Assembly (NCBI GenBank): GCA_937926445.1
Contig: CALBAK010000118.1
Location: 1 to 35,333 of the forward strand
Source of the DNA: an uncultured Alphaproteobacteria bacterium
Lineage (GTDB): Bacteria > Pseudomonadota > Alphaproteobacteria > Geminicoccales > Geminicoccaceae
Length of the DNA: 35,333 bases
Direction: 5' to 3'
Position 1 is the stretch's first letter, and every line of letters starts with the position of its first letter. Below are positions 1 through 9,343 of the stretch, one piece after another. The translations under genes and the position numbers were made by a program. The notes beneath the pieces were generated by a model, which ran no database searches, was not told the origin of the DNA, and worked only from the letters and a program-made list of their open reading frames with translations.

Positions 1-70
1 CGTCGTCGTCATTCTCGTCCGACTAGGCTTCGTCGTCGTCCTCATCAGGCGATCCGTGATCGTCGTCGTC
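1..70. repeat. cgt trinucleotide tracts encoding an acidic tail
   Basis: Several short runs of cgtcgtcgtc lie at 1-10, 31-40 and 61-70. On the minus strand, in the frame that ends at 23, they encode Asp-rich runs at the C-terminus of the Hint protein. They are simple coding microsatellite-like tracts, not a separate element. Confidence 0.5.
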
Positions 71-795
71 GCCGCCCGAGGAGGCGCCCCCGCCCCCTTG
101 TCGCGAACGAGCCGGCCGTCGGCGACGTAGGTGTGGTCGCCGTCGAGCCGCAGGTCGAAGAGCGGCAGATCCTCCGAACAGACCGCCGCCAGCAGCGAGA
201 CGACCTCGACCGCCTCCTCGACCGGCTCGGCCACCGTCGCGAGCGCGAGCGTACCGGCCGAAGAGGGGCCGCTCGCATCGACCAGGCGCAACGGTCGGTC
301 GCCGCGGACGAGCGGCCGCACCGGCAGCAGCGGGTTCTCGAGCGCGGTCGCCCCGGGATCGATCGCCCGCCAGCCGTCCGGCCCGAGGAAGGGGTGCTCG
401 ATGGTCACGAAGGGCCGCGAGCCGCTGATCGCCCGGAGCCGCGGGCGGCCGAGCCGGGTCCGCTCGACGCCGAGCACGGTGTCGATCCGCCCTCCCCGGC
501 CGCGCACCCGATCACCGACCCGCAGGCTCTCGATCGGTCGCGTCGAGCCGTCGGCCATCAGGACCTCGGTGCCGGCCCGAAAGCGGCATGTGTCCGCCCG
601 CGCGCTCTTGAGGACGAGGCCCCGGTCACCATCGAGCTGCACCGGTGCCGCCACCAGTGCCAGGGCGAGCGCCGAGGCCGGGGCCAGGAGGAGAAGCCGG
701 GCACGCCGGCGGCCGTGATCGTAAGAACGGGTCGTGGCTCCGCTGCGCAGGTCGTCGAACCGCGACGACGATCCGGCGCCGAGCCCGTTCCCCAC
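23..795 (-). CDS. Secreted Hint-domain (hedgehog/intein fold) protein, frameshifted C-terminus
   Basis: Read from a GTG near 795, the minus strand gives a short N-terminus, an arginine patch followed by a hydrophobic stretch that resembles a signal peptide or anchor, and then a Hint domain. The domain shows the Cys-containing block A (CRFRAGTEVLMADGS), then the IESLRVGDRV strand, a block-B-like TIEHPF, and a terminal LFDLRLDGDHTYVADG block. Hint domains self-process proteins or act as auto-cleaving modules; no C-terminal Asn/extein junction is visible. After VRDKG the frame stays open to the left edge of the window. A one-base change in the G runs opposite 87-97 would instead give an acidic Asp/Glu-rich tail ending in TAG at 23-25, which looks like the true end. 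It lies about 50 bp downstream of typA on the same strand. The start is uncertain (another GTG lies 18 bp upstream). The domain call is fairly sure; the function is unknown. Confidence 0.6.
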
Positions 796-848
796 TCGTG
801 GCAAAAGCGTCACAGGCCGAACCGTAGCCCGCTATCGTGGACAGCCAG

Positions 849-2672
849 TCAGGCGACCTCTTTCTGGCGAGCCGCCCGCCGCCTTGCGTGCGGGTCCAAG
901 AGCCGCTTGCGAAGCCGGATCGCCTTGGGGGTGACTTCGACGAGTTCGTCCTCGGCGATGAAGGCGATCGCCTTCTCGAGGGTCATCTCGACCGGCGGGG
1001 TCAACAGCACGTTGTCGTCCTTGCCGGCGGCACGGATGTTGGTGAGCTTCTTCTCGCGCAGCGGGTTGACCTCGAGGTCGTTGTCGCGGGTGTGCTCGCC
1101 CACGATCATCCCGCAATAGACCTTGTCGCCCGGCCGGACGAAGAGCGGCCCGCGCTCCTGCAGGTACCAAAGTGCATAGGCCACCGCCTCGCCTTGCTCG
1201 GTCGAGACGAGCACCCCCGTGTGCCGCTGCTGGATCGGCCCCTTCCAGGGCTCGAAGCCGGCGAAGGTCCGGTTGATCACCCCGGTGCCGCGGGTGTCGG
1301 TCAAGAACTCGCCGTGATAGCCGATCAGCGCCCGGGCGGGAGCCCTGAAGACGAGTCGCAGCTTGCCGGCCCCGGCGGGCTTCATCTCGAGGAGTTCGGC
1401 CTTGCGCTTCGAGAGCTTCTCGACGACCACGCCCGCGAATTCCTCGTCGAGGTCGATCACGACCTCTTCCACCGGCTCGAGCTTCCGCCCGCTCTCCGGG
1501 TCCTCGCGCAAGAGCACACGCGGGCGGCCGACGCAGAGCTCGTAGCCCTCGCGTCGCATCTGTTCGATCAGGATCGCCATCTGCAATTCGCCGCGGCCCT
1601 CGACCTCGAAGGCGTCCTTCTCGGCACTCGGCTTGACCCGGATGGCGACGTTGCCCTCGGCCTCGCGCAACAGGCGATCCCAGATCTGGCGGGAGGTTAC
1701 CTTGCTCCCGTCCTGGCCGGCATAGGGTCCGTCGTTGACCCGGAAGGTCATGGTGATGACAGGCGGGTCGATCGGCTGCGCCGGCAAGGGTGCTTCGACC
1801 GCCGGATCGCACAGCGTGTCGGCCACGGTGGCTTTCTCGAGGCCGGCCACGGCCACGATGTCGCCTGCCACCCCCTCCTCGATCGGCTGGCGGGAGAGGC
1901 CGCGAAAGGCCAGGAGCTTGGTCACCCGCGCGGTCTCGAGCGGCCTGCCGTCGCGGGCGATCGCCTTGATCGTGGCACCCGGGCGGATCCGGCCGCTGTC
2001 GATCCGGCCGGTGAGGATCCGGCCGAGATAGGGATCGGCCTCGAGGATCGAGACCAGGAGACGGAAGGGCCCGTTCGGATCGACCACGGGTGGAGGGGTG
2101 TGGGCGACGATCCGGGCGAAGAGCGGGCTCATGTCGAGGCGCGGGTCGGCCAGATCCTCGACCGCCCAGCCCTGCTTGGCCGAGGCGAAGAGGTGGGGGA
2201 AGTCGAGCTGGCGCTCGTCGGCGTCGAGTGCGGCGAAGAGATCGAAGACCTCGTTCAACACCTCTTCGGCGCGCTGGTCGGGCTTGTCGACCTTGTTGAT
2301 GACGACGATCGGCCGAAGCCCGCGCTGCAGCGCCTTGCCGAGCACGAACTTGGTCTGCGGCATCGGCCCTTCCGCGGCGTCGACGAGCAGCAGGCAGGAA
2401 TCGACCATGCCCAAGATGCGCTCGACCTCGCCGCCGAAATCGGCGTGGCCGGGTGTGTCGACGATGTTGATCCGGGTGTCGTTCCAGACGACGGAAGTGC
2501 ACTTGGCGAGGATCGTGATCCCGCGCTCGCGCTCGAGCTCGTTGGAATCGAGCGCTTGGTCGGGGACCTGCTGATTGTCGCGGAAAGTACCGGACTGCTG
2601 GAGGAGGCGATCCACGAGCGTCGTCTTGCCGTGGTCGACGTGCGCGATGATCGCGATGTTCCGCAGGTCCAT
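849..2672 (-). CDS. typA: TypA/BipA ribosome-associated translational GTPase
   Basis: The 607-residue product has the family's usual length. It starts [19 protein letters not shown], which carries the G1 P-loop (about residues 10-19). [11 protein letters not shown] (about 72-82, G3) and NKVDKP (about 126-131, G4) follow. Domain II, the EF-G-like domains III and V, and the TypA-specific C-terminal domain then run to a Lys/Arg-rich end. TypA/BipA is a cytoplasmic GTPase that binds the ribosome and is needed for ribosome assembly and growth under cold or stress. The ATG at 2672 was chosen because the conserved N-terminus begins there, although the frame stays open another 121 codons upstream; a weak GGAAG lies 5' of it. 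The cyclase gene is divergent across 109 bp. No damage is visible in this gene, unlike many others in the window. Confidence 0.95.
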   Translation of the reverse strand: MDLRNIAIIAHVDHGKTTLVDRLLQQSGTFRDNQQVPDQALDSNELERERGITILAKCTSVVWNDTRINIVDTPGHADFGGEVERILGMVDSCLLLVDAAEGPMPQTKFVLGKALQRGLRPIVVINKVDKPDQRAEEVLNEVFDLFAALDADERQLDFPHLFASAKQGWAVEDLADPRLDMSPLFARIVAHTPPPVVDPNGPFRLLVSILEADPYLGRILTGRIDSGRIRPGATIKAIARDGRPLETARVTKLLAFRGLSRQPIEEGVAGDIVAVAGLEKATVADTLCDPAVEAPLPAQPIDPPVITMTFRVNDGPYAGQDGSKVTSRQIWDRLLREAEGNVAIRVKPSAEKDAFEVEGRGELQMAILIEQMRREGYELCVGRPRVLLREDPESGRKLEPVEEVVIDLDEEFAGVVVEKLSKRKAELLEMKPAGAGKLRLVFRAPARALIGYHGEFLTDTRGTGVINRTFAGFEPWKGPIQQRHTGVLVSTEQGEAVAYALWYLQERGPLFVRPGDKVYCGMIVGEHTRDNDLEVNPLREKKLTNIRAAGKDDNVLLTPPVEMTLEKAIAFIAEDELVEVTPKAIRLRKRLLDPHARRRAARQKEVA

Positions 2673-2781
2673 GGGATCTTCCGGGAGAAACGGAGCAGAC
2701 GGGGCGGCCGCGCGCACGATATAAGGAGCTCGGCGGCGGGCGACAACGCGCCGGCGACGAGAACGGAGCGAACGGAAGAGG
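2673..2781. promoter_or_regulatory. Divergent promoter region between typA and the cyclase
   Basis: These 109 bp separate two divergently read genes and must hold both promoters unless transcription starts elsewhere. The only AT-rich patch is gatataag at 2719-2726, which can be read as a -10-like box on either strand. No clear -35 or operator is visible. Confidence 0.3.
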
Positions 2782-4644
2782 GTGAGAAGGCCGATCGCGT
2801 TGAGCACGTTGTTGGCCGCTGCTCTGGGCGCGGTCGTGCTCGCGGGCATCGCCGCAGCGGCGGGTATCGGCTGGCTCGTGAGCCGCGACCTCACGCAGGA
2901 CCTCTTGGGAGAACGTGCCGTGCGGGCGATCGAGCGGCTGGAGCGCGGCCTCCTGGAGCAACTCGAGCAGGCCGAGCACGACGTCCGAGCGCTCGCGGCG
3001 CTCGTCGAGGAGGGCCTCCTCGATCCCGCCGCCACGACCTCGGTGGAGGCCGTCTTGCGGGCACTCGTCCTCGGTCACACCGAGCTCACCGGTCTCGGAA
3101 TCGCGACCCCGGATCGTCGGGTACAGGCGGTCCTGCGGCGCGCGGACGACACCATCGAAACGTACGAGCAGGCGCCCGGCGTCGGCCGGGATCCGCAGCT
3201 CGAGCGCCGCTTGGCGCTCGCCGAGGCCGTCCCGGGCGTGGTCTGGGTCGAGCCGACCTTCGGCGGCCGGCTCGGCGAGGCGGTCTTGTTCGTCCTGCAC
3301 CCGGCCCGACGCAACGGCGAGCTGGTCGCCGCGGTGAGCGCCGGGATCACCGTGGGCCGGCTTTCCGCGCTCGTGGAGCATCTCGCCGGCAACAGCGGGA
3401 CCCGTCCGTTTCTCCTGCTCGGCCGCGACCGCGTGCTCGCCCATCCGCTCCTGCGCAAGACCAAGACCGCGACGCGCCGCGAGCCTCTCGCGCCGGTCGA
3501 GCGGTTTCCCGATCCGGCGCTGGCCGGCCTCGCCACCGGAGAGCCCGTGGCCGGCTTGAGCGGCACCGAAGCCCACGGCTTGCGGGTGGTCCGGGTGCGC
3601 CGGCCGGACGGTGGCAGCGAGTTCGTACTCTTCAAGGAGCTCTCGGGCTTCGGTCCGGCACCCTGGACGATCGGCCTGATCGAGCCCGAGGTGCTGATCG
3701 ACCCGCTCTTGATGCCGCTGCGGATCTTCGCCTTGGCCGCGATCGGGGTGGCGATCGTGGCGGTCGCGGCCGCGATCTTCCTGGGCCGGATGCTGGCCCG
3801 CCCGGTGAGCCGGGTGACCGCGGCGGTCGAGCGGGTCTCGAGCCTGGAGCTCGAGGCGGTCGAGCCTCTGCCGCCGAGTCGACTGGCCGAGCTCGACGCG
3901 CTCTCGCGCGCCTTCAACGCCATGCTCGCGACCTTGAACGCGTTCGCCACCTACGTGCCCAAGAGCCTCGTCCAGCGGCTCATCCGTGCCGGCCGGCCGG
4001 ATGCGGTACCCTCGCGCGAGCGCGATCTCGCGGTGATGTTCACCGACATCCAGGGGTTCACCGCGATCGCCGAGAGCCTCGCGCCGGGCGAGGTCGCGCG
4101 CCTGTTGAACGAGCATTTCGCGCTGCTCGCCCGCTGTGTGGAGGAGGAGGGCGGCACGGTCGACAAATATCTGGGCGACGGTATGCTGGCATTCTGGGGT
4201 GCGCCCGAGAAGATCAAGGACCGGGCGCTGCGGGCCTGCCGGAGCGCGATCGCGATCCGCCACGCGATCGCAGCCGACAACGCCCGCCGGCGCGCCCGCG
4301 GCGAGCCCCCCTTCCGGGTCCGGATCGGCCTGCACCGAGGTCCGGTCGTGGTCGGCAACATCGGTGCCCCGGGCAAGGTCGACTACACGGTGGTGGGCGA
4401 CACGGTGAACCTCGCCCAGAGGCTGATGGACCTCGCCCGCGCGCGCGTCGAGGGCGAGCAGGAGGTGGCGATCGTGGTGAGCGAGGCGATCGTGGCCGAG
4501 ACCGAGGCCGCCTTCCGCTTCGCCGAGATCGGCACCCTCTCGGCCCGTGGCCGCGAGCGGCCGGTGCGAGCCTTCGAGCTCGTGGGCGCGCTCGAACCCG
4601 GGACGTCGGCAGCGGAAAGACCGATCGCTGCCGCGGCCGAATGA
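2782..4644 (+). CDS. Class III adenylate/guanylate cyclase with periplasmic sensor and HAMP
   Basis: The 620-residue membrane protein has a first transmembrane segment at about 9-32, a large extracytoplasmic region (about 35-310) resembling a Cache-type sensor, a second transmembrane segment (about 313-336), a HAMP-like linker (about 337-388) and a C-terminal class III cyclase domain. The metal-binding aspartates appear in VMFTDIQGFT (Asp422) and YLGDGMLAFWG (Asp466). The base/ribose region reads VDYTVVGDTVNLAQRL (about 533-548). The enzyme makes a cyclic nucleotide in the cytoplasm in response to an outside signal; cAMP is the likelier product for this subfamily, but that is inferred. The GTG start at 2782 is preceded by GGAAGAG at very short spacing, so the true start could shift slightly. 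It stands alone, tail-to-tail with the slipin gene 10 bp away. Confidence 0.88.
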   Translation: MRRPIALSTLLAAALGAVVLAGIAAAAGIGWLVSRDLTQDLLGERAVRAIERLERGLLEQLEQAEHDVRALAALVEEGLLDPAATTSVEAVLRALVLGHTELTGLGIATPDRRVQAVLRRADDTIETYEQAPGVGRDPQLERRLALAEAVPGVVWVEPTFGGRLGEAVLFVLHPARRNGELVAAVSAGITVGRLSALVEHLAGNSGTRPFLLLGRDRVLAHPLLRKTKTATRREPLAPVERFPDPALAGLATGEPVAGLSGTEAHGLRVVRVRRPDGGSEFVLFKELSGFGPAPWTIGLIEPEVLIDPLLMPLRIFALAAIGVAIVAVAAAIFLGRMLARPVSRVTAAVERVSSLELEAVEPLPPSRLAELDALSRAFNAMLATLNAFATYVPKSLVQRLIRAGRPDAVPSRERDLAVMFTDIQGFTAIAESLAPGEVARLLNEHFALLARCVEEEGGTVDKYLGDGMLAFWGAPEKIKDRALRACRSAIAIRHAIAADNARRRARGEPPFRVRIGLHRGPVVVGNIGAPGKVDYTVVGDTVNLAQRLMDLARARVEGEQEVAIVVSEAIVAETEAAFRFAEIGTLSARGRERPVRAFELVGALEPGTSAAERPIAAAAE

Positions 4645-4654
4645 AACAGGCCGC

Positions 4655-5431
4655 TCAGCCCGCGGTCTTGCGGCGCCCGGCGAGCCCGGCCAGGAGGTCG
4701 CCCGGCAGCGGGAAGACGATGGTGTTCGACCGCTCGCTCGCGATCTGCAACAGCGTGCCGAGATAGCGCAATTGCATCGCCTCGGGCCGTTGGCTCAAGA
4801 TCTCGGCCGCCTGGGCGAGCTTCTCGGCCGCCTGCAGCTCGCCCTCGGCGTCGATCACCTTGGCCCGCCGCAAACGCTCTGCTTCGGCCTGTTTGGCGAT
4901 CGCGCGAATCATGTTCTCGTTGAGATCGACATGCTTGAGCTCGACGTTCGAGACCTTGATCCCCCAAGCATCGGTCTGGGCGTCGAGGATGCGCTGGATG
5001 TCGGCATTCAGCTTCTCCCGCTCGGCCAGCATCTCGTCGAGCTCGTGCTGGCCGAGGACCGAGCGCAGGGTGGTCTGGGCGAGCTGGCTCGTCGCCTCGT
5101 CGAAGTCGACCACGTTGATGATCGCCTTCTCGGGATCGAGAACGCGGTAATAGACGACGGCGTTGACCTTGACCGAGACGTTGTCCCGGCTGATCACGTC
5201 CTGGCTCGGCACGTCCAGCACCCGGGTCCTGAGGTCCACCCGGACGAGCTGTTGGACGAGCGGGATCACGATCACGAGCCCGGGCCCTTTCACCTTCCAG
5301 AAGCGGCCGAGCATGAACACCACGCCGCGCTCGTACTCGTGCAGGATTCGGAACGAATAGGCCAGGATCACGATCAGCACGACCAGCGGCAAGCCGGTCG
5401 CGATCAGGTCGGAAAGCAGCTCGATCCTCAC
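4655..5431 (-). CDS. Slipin/stomatin-like SPFH membrane protein
   Basis: The 258-residue protein has an N-terminal membrane segment (about 8-28) followed by an SPFH/band-7 domain ([17 protein letters not shown] and on), a coiled C-terminal region with REKLNADIQ and [17 protein letters not shown], and a hydrophobic tail ([14 protein letters not shown]). Slipins form oligomeric membrane scaffolds. In prokaryotes they are typically paired with an NfeD protease, which in Pyrococcus cleaves the stomatin C-terminal hydrophobic region. The GTG at 5429-5431 was chosen because its GTGA overlaps the stop of the upstream nfeD gene, a sign of translational coupling, and because the membrane segment then sits at the N-terminus. 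The frame extends upstream without homologous content. Function in membrane quality control is inferred from the pair. Confidence 0.9.
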   Translation of the reverse strand: MRIELLSDLIATGLPLVVLIVILAYSFRILHEYERGVVFMLGRFWKVKGPGLVIVIPLVQQLVRVDLRTRVLDVPSQDVISRDNVSVKVNAVVYYRVLDPEKAIINVVDFDEATSQLAQTTLRSVLGQHELDEMLAEREKLNADIQRILDAQTDAWGIKVSNVELKHVDLNENMIRAIAKQAEAERLRRAKVIDAEGELQAAEKLAQAAEILSQRPEAMQLRYLGTLLQIASERSNTIVFPLPGDLLAGLAGRRKTAG

Positions 5432-6783
5432 GACGGCTTCTCCCGGATCGGCTCCACGGTGAGCACGAGGCCCTTGCGGGCGATCACCCGGACGGTCGTG
5501 CCCGGAAGCAGGAGCCGGTCGGCACGGGCTTCCCAAAGCTCGCCCCCGACGCGAACGCGGCCCCGCTCGCCCTGCCAGCCCACGACCTCCCCCTCGGCCC
5601 CGAGGATCGCCTCCGCGCCATAGACCACCCGCCGGCGCCGAGCTCCCATCGCCGCACCGAGCACGCCGACGAGCAGCAACCCGGAGACACCGGTGGCGGC
5701 GATCGCCACCGGCCAGGCGACCCGGAGATCGAAATCGGCCGCCGCCGGATCGAACAGGAAAAACGTGCCCGCCGCGAAAGCGACGAGCCCGCCCAGGCCC
5801 AGGATGCCGAGGCCCGGCGTGAAGGCCTCGGCCACCATGAGGGCGACACCGAGCAGTAGAAGGGCCACGCCGGCCATCTGCACCGGTAGGACGCTCAAGG
5901 CGGCGAGCGCCAGGAACAAGCTGATCCCACCCACGATGCCGGGGACGAACGTGCCCGGGTTCCAGAACTCGAACAGGATCCCGTAGACGCCGAGCAACAG
6001 CAGAACGAAGGCGATGTTGGGATCGGCGATCGCCTGGAGGACCCGCAGCCTGAGCCCGGGGTCGAGGGTCTCGACCGGCCGATCCGCGAGTTCGAGCACG
6101 CGCTCGCCCTCAGCCATCTTGACCGTCCGACCATGCGCCTTGGCGAGCAGCTCCTCGATCGTGCCGGCCAAGAGATCGACCACCCCGCGCGCGGCCGCCT
6201 CTTCGGCGGTCAAGGTCGCCGCCCGCTCCACCGCCGCCTCGGCCCATTCCGCGTCGCGGCCGCGGAGTTGGGCGAGGGCGCGCAGATACGCGATCGCATC
6301 GTTCAAGACCTTGCGCTCGGCGGCGTCCAGCGGTGCCGGCCGCTCGCCCTCACGGCCCGGCTCGCGCGGCGACTGCGGCGGGGCGCCGAGTGCGATCGGC
6401 GTGGCGGCCCCCAGATGCGTGCCCGGAGCCATCGCTGCGACGTGCGCGGCGTAGCTCAGATAAGTGCCAGCCGAAGCCGCCCGAGCACCCGCGGGTGCCA
6501 CCCAGAGGATCACCGGGGTGGCCGAGCCGAGGATAGCCTTGATCATCGTCCGGGTGGAGGTGACGAGGCCACCGGGCGTGTCGAGCCGAATCACGAGGGC
6601 GACGGCGTCGCGCGTGCGCGCTTCGGCGAGCGCCGCCTCGAGCTGCTCGCTGCTCGCCACGCCGATCACCCCGTCGATCGCGATCAAGAGCACGGGCCTC
6701 TGGCCCGCCAGCGCGCCCGGGGCGAGCAGCATCAGGACGAGCAGGACGAGGCTCGCGAGCCCGGCCCGAACGACCCCTCTCAC
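5428..6783 (-). CDS. NfeD-type membrane-bound ClpP-class serine protease
   Basis: The protein has an N-terminal hydrophobic signal, a ClpP-class protease domain (about 30-215), several transmembrane segments (about 255-400) and a C-terminal OB-fold NfeD domain ([15 protein letters not shown] onward). The catalytic serine is in RAASAGTYL (about Ser104) and the general-base lysine is probably in AERKVLNDA (about Lys158), matching the Ser-Lys dyad of the Pyrococcus 1510-N protease. The start is ambiguous. The GTG at 6783 has a GAGGA about 5 bp upstream; ATGs at 6789 and 6813 are in frame with poorer ribosome sites. The stop overlaps the slipin GTG by four bases, so the two form an operon. Likely role: cleavage of membrane proteins, including the partner slipin. 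Confidence 0.9.
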   Translation of the reverse strand: MRGVVRAGLASLVLLVLMLLAPGALAGQRPVLLIAIDGVIGVASSEQLEAALAEARTRDAVALVIRLDTPGGLVTSTRTMIKAILGSATPVILWVAPAGARAASAGTYLSYAAHVAAMAPGTHLGAATPIALGAPPQSPREPGREGERPAPLDAAERKVLNDAIAYLRALAQLRGRDAEWAEAAVERAATLTAEEAAARGVVDLLAGTIEELLAKAHGRTVKMAEGERVLELADRPVETLDPGLRLRVLQAIADPNIAFVLLLLGVYGILFEFWNPGTFVPGIVGGISLFLALAALSVLPVQMAGVALLLLGVALMVAEAFTPGLGILGLGGLVAFAAGTFFLFDPAAADFDLRVAWPVAIAATGVSGLLLVGVLGAAMGARRRRVVYGAEAILGAEGEVVGWQGERGRVRVGGELWEARADRLLLPGTTVRVIARKGLVLTVEPIREKPS

Positions 6784-7058
6784 CGGCATCCTCGCGCGCC
6801 GCTTCTGCCACATGCTGACGAGATCAGCCGATCCGGCGGCCCTCGGCAAGGGGCCCCGGCCACAGCCGAGGCGACGATGGTCGCCCACGCCCGCTGGGGC
6901 GGCACCGGCGCTCGGCCGGCCGCGCGCGGCTCGGCGGCTTTCGTGCGGCCCGGTCGCACCGAGCCGAGACGGCGGCGGGACGCTCTCGCGATCCGCGCGC
7001 GGGGCTCCGCCCGCGGCTCCCCGATCGCGCGCGTCCCCGCCCCTCGCCTTTTCGCCGG
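6784..7058. other. Intergenic spacer with GC-rich imperfect hairpin
   Basis: This 275-bp spacer separates the SDR gene (upstream on the minus strand) and nfeD. No gene is seen. An imperfect GC-rich dyad near 6995-7035 (cgcgcgggg ... cccc then cgcgcg) could fold downstream of the SDR gene, but it has no T tract, so its role as a terminator is only a guess. Confidence 0.3.
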
Positions 7059-7790
7059 CTACATCACGATGCCGCCGTCGACGATGTGGATCGCCCCGGT
7101 GGTGAAGCTGCTCTCGTCAGAAGCGAGGTAGACTGCGAGCCAGCCCACTTCTTCGGGCGTGCCGAGCCGGCCCATCGGCTGGCGGGCGACGAAGGCCGCG
7201 CGCGCCTTCTCGTAGTCGCCCTGCGCGCGCATCCGCTCCTGGAGCGAGGGGGAATCGATGGTGCCCGGGCAGATCGCGTTGCAGCGGATGCCGCGGGTCA
7301 CGAAATCGGCGGCGATCGCCTTGGTGAGGCCGATCACGGCGGCCTTGCTCGTCCCGTAGACGAAGCGATTCGGCAGGCCCTTCACGCTCGAGGCGACGGA
7401 AGCGATGTTGACGATCGAGCCGCCTCCCTTGGCGAGCATCCCCGGCAGGACCGCCTTGGTCATCCGGTACATCGAGCGGACGTTGAGGTTCATCGTGAAA
7501 TCGAAATCGGCCTCGGAGCAGTCGAGAATCGTGCCGTGATGGACGAAGCCCGCGCAATTGGCGAGCACGTCGAACGGCCCGTGCGCCGCCACGATCGCCT
7601 CGATCGCCGCCGCATCGAGCACGTCGAGCCGTTCGACCCGGGCGACCGCGAGCCCCTCGAGCTTGGCGGGATCGACGTCGGTCGCCAGCACCTCGGCACC
7701 CTCGACCGCAAAGAGCGCGGCGACCGCCCGGCCGATCCCCTGCCCCGCCGCCGTGACGATCGCCTTCTTGCCTGCGAGCCTGCCCGCCAT
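7059..7790 (-). CDS. SDR-family NAD-dependent dehydrogenase (DHRS6 / 2-keto-3-deoxy-fuconate dehydrogenase type)
   Basis: The 243-residue classical SDR has the cofactor motif TAAGQGIG (13-20), Asp38 at the end of beta-2 (favouring NAD over NADP), NCAG (78-81), the active-site serine in NIASVASS (about 131), and Tyr145/Lys149 in YGTSK. The C-terminal half (RCNAICPGTIDSPSLQERM, then YLASDES) strongly recalls the DHRS6 group, which in bacteria includes 2-keto-3-deoxy-L-fuconate dehydrogenases. The ATG at 7790 follows GGGAGG at good spacing. A UxaA-type sugar-acid dehydratase lies 3.1 kb away beyond an IS element, so a former sugar-acid catabolic cluster is plausible. The exact substrate is inferred, and 3-hydroxybutyrate or hydroxyproline-type substrates remain possible. 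Confidence 0.85.
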   Translation of the reverse strand: MAGRLAGKKAIVTAAGQGIGRAVAALFAVEGAEVLATDVDPAKLEGLAVARVERLDVLDAAAIEAIVAAHGPFDVLANCAGFVHHGTILDCSEADFDFTMNLNVRSMYRMTKAVLPGMLAKGGGSIVNIASVASSVKGLPNRFVYGTSKAAVIGLTKAIAADFVTRGIRCNAICPGTIDSPSLQERMRAQGDYEKARAAFVARQPMGRLGTPEEVGWLAVYLASDESSFTTGAIHIVDGGIVM

Positions 7791-7838
7791 CGCCGCCTCC
7801 CGCCTTCCTTCGAGGCGGGCGCGAGTTAGGATGCGCCC

Positions 7839-8350
7839 GTGAAGAGCGTCAAGCCGCCCGCCCCGCAGGAGCCGGCCCCGTCCGCCGCGACCCTCGGCTC
7901 GGCCCGTTCGCCGGACCTCGCCGTGGCCGGCCTGTTGCTCGCGGTCCTGCTCCTGGGTCTGACGGGTTCACTCGTGCTCCTCGCCCGTTCCGCTGCCGAT
8001 CCGGGCCGAAGCGGCCGCTTCACCGCGCTCTTCCCCCCGGGCTGGAGCGCCGAGGCGCGGCTCGCGGCACTGGTGGCCGCCGATGTCCACCCCGGTGCGC
8101 GAGAGCTGGATCCCGGGGGCGGTCGAGCTCGAGGGTGAAGCGCTCGCGGTCGTCGGTCGGTTGCGGTCGACGGGTGCGCTCCTCGTGCTGGCCGGCCTGC
8201 CGAGCGATCTCTTGGCGGCAGGCGGCTGTTCCTCCGGTCCCCTCGGCCGCTTTCCCGACCGGCGGGCGCTGCACGAGCTCCCGGCGGGGCCGTTCCGAGA
8301 TCCGCTCAACCCGGGCGCTCGGCTTTTCCGCCACCGATGCCGCCCCGGCT
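7839..8350 (+). pseudogene. Small membrane protein of unknown function, frameshifted
   Basis: From a GTG at 7839 (AGGA about 7 bp upstream) the frame gives a Pro/Ala-rich N-terminus, one transmembrane helix (DLAVAGLLLAVLLLGL and on) and GRFTALFPPGWSAEARLAALVAADV. It then runs into low-complexity residues and stops at 8138. Around 8085-8095 the next frame takes over with VRESWIPGAVELEGEALAVVGRL and LLVLAGLPSDLLAAGGCSSG, which reads like the natural continuation. A one-base insertion is therefore likely. The distal end dissolves near 8350, before the IS630 element. I do not recognise the family. The gene is divergent from the SDR gene with a 48-bp spacer. The lesion could also be a sequencing error. 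Confidence 0.5.
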
Positions 8351-9343
8351 CAGATAGGATTCCGATCCCCGCAATCCCTGTTCCGAAGCAGCGTCCCATT
8401 CCCCGTTCTCGATACTGCTGGCAGAGCCGGTCTCCTGGGCGATCGAGCACATCGATGCCGGCGCAGCTATCGGGCGGAAGCTCGGGCCTCCCCGAGTCGA
8501 GCCATCCCGGATCGTCTTCGTCGATGCGCCGTCTGATCGAACTCGGGACACATTCGGCGCGGGCGGTATCGGCCGCCAGTGGATCGAATCCAACACTTGG
8601 TACCCTCGGCGGGCCGCGGCGATGATCGTGTCGGGGTCGGCGGTCCAGACGAAGGGCTTGGGGTTGTGGTTGTGCTCGGTGAGGTAGCGGTTGATCGCGG
8701 CCTGGAGGTCGACCAGGGAGTGGAACATGCCACGCTTCAGGCGGCGGTTGGTGAGCTTGGCGAAGAAGCCCTCGACGGCGTCGAGCCGCGAGGCCGAGGT
8801 GGGCGTGAAGTGGAACGTCCAGCGCGGGTGGCGGGCGAGCCAGGCGCGAACCTTGGGGTGCTTGTGGCTGGCGTAGTTGTCGAGGATGACGTGGACCAGC
8901 TTGCCGGCGGGCACCTTGGGCTCGATCGTGTTCAAGAAGCGCTGGAACTCCTGGTGCCGGTGCCGCTGCATGCACTGGCCGATGACCGTGCCGTCGAGCA
9001 CATTCAGGGCGGCGAACGGGGTCGTGGTGCCGTTGCGGATGTAGTCATGGGTCATCGTGCCGGCCCGGCCCTTCTTCATCGGCAGGCCGGGCTGGGTGCG
9101 GTCGAGGACCTGGATTTGGCTCTTCTCGTCGACCGACAGTACGACGGCGTGGGCCGGCGGGTCGATGTAGAGCCCCACGACATCGCGGACCTTGCCGGCG
9201 AACTGCGGATCACGGCTGAGCTTGAAGGTCCTCAGCCGGTGCGGCGCCAGACCGTGGGGGCGCCAGATCTTCTGCACCGTGCTGATCGCCACGCCCGTCA
9301 CCTTGGCCATCGCCCGGCCGGTCCAGTGCGTCGTCTCGCCCAT
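8306..9343 (-). CDS. IS630 transposase, catalytic DDE part, stop codon lost
   Basis: The frame begins [18 protein letters not shown] and contains all three DDE residues: Asp72 in LSVDEKSQ, Asp155 in VILDNYASH and Glu191 in DAVEGFF. The family protein normally ends ...QVLDSIH at the left inverted repeat. Here the expected TAG reads TGG (8576-8578), so the frame runs on 90 codons into flanking DNA and stops at 8306. The joint with the N-terminal part is a C6 tract that needs a +1 or -2 shift. Programmed frameshifting is known in some IS630 members, but an indel is equally possible. The residues beyond IHW are not transposase. Confidence 0.75.
   Translation of the reverse strand: MGETTHWTGRAMAKVTGVAISTVQKIWRPHGLAPHRLRTFKLSRDPQFAGKVRDVVGLYIDPPAHAVVLSVDEKSQIQVLDRTQPGLPMKKGRAGTMTHDYIRNGTTTPFAALNVLDGTVIGQCMQRHRHQEFQRFLNTIEPKVPAGKLVHVILDNYASHKHPKVRAWLARHPRWTFHFTPTSASRLDAVEGFFAKLTNRRLKRGMFHSLVDLQAAINRYLTEHNHNPKPFVWTADPDTIIAAARRGYQVLDSIHWRPIPPAPNVSRVRSDGASTKTIRDGSTRGGPSFRPIAAPASMCSIAQETGSASSIENGEWDAASEQGLRGSESYLSRGGIGGGKAERPG
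8572..8588 (+). repeat. IS630 left terminal inverted repeat
   Basis: The left end reads gccgccagtggatcgaa. It matches the reverse complement of 9704-9720 at 14 of 17 positions. The first mismatch (c at 8577, where the other end implies t) removes the TAG that would end the transposase inside the repeat. Confidence 0.7.

Noticed and set aside
837-4766. Plus-strand frame of 1309 codons, and the minus-strand frame of 1167 codons at 832-4335
   Set aside because: They are shadows of typA and the cyclase caused by high GC; translations are Arg/Gly/Asp-rich with no domain, and the true genes have clear motifs.
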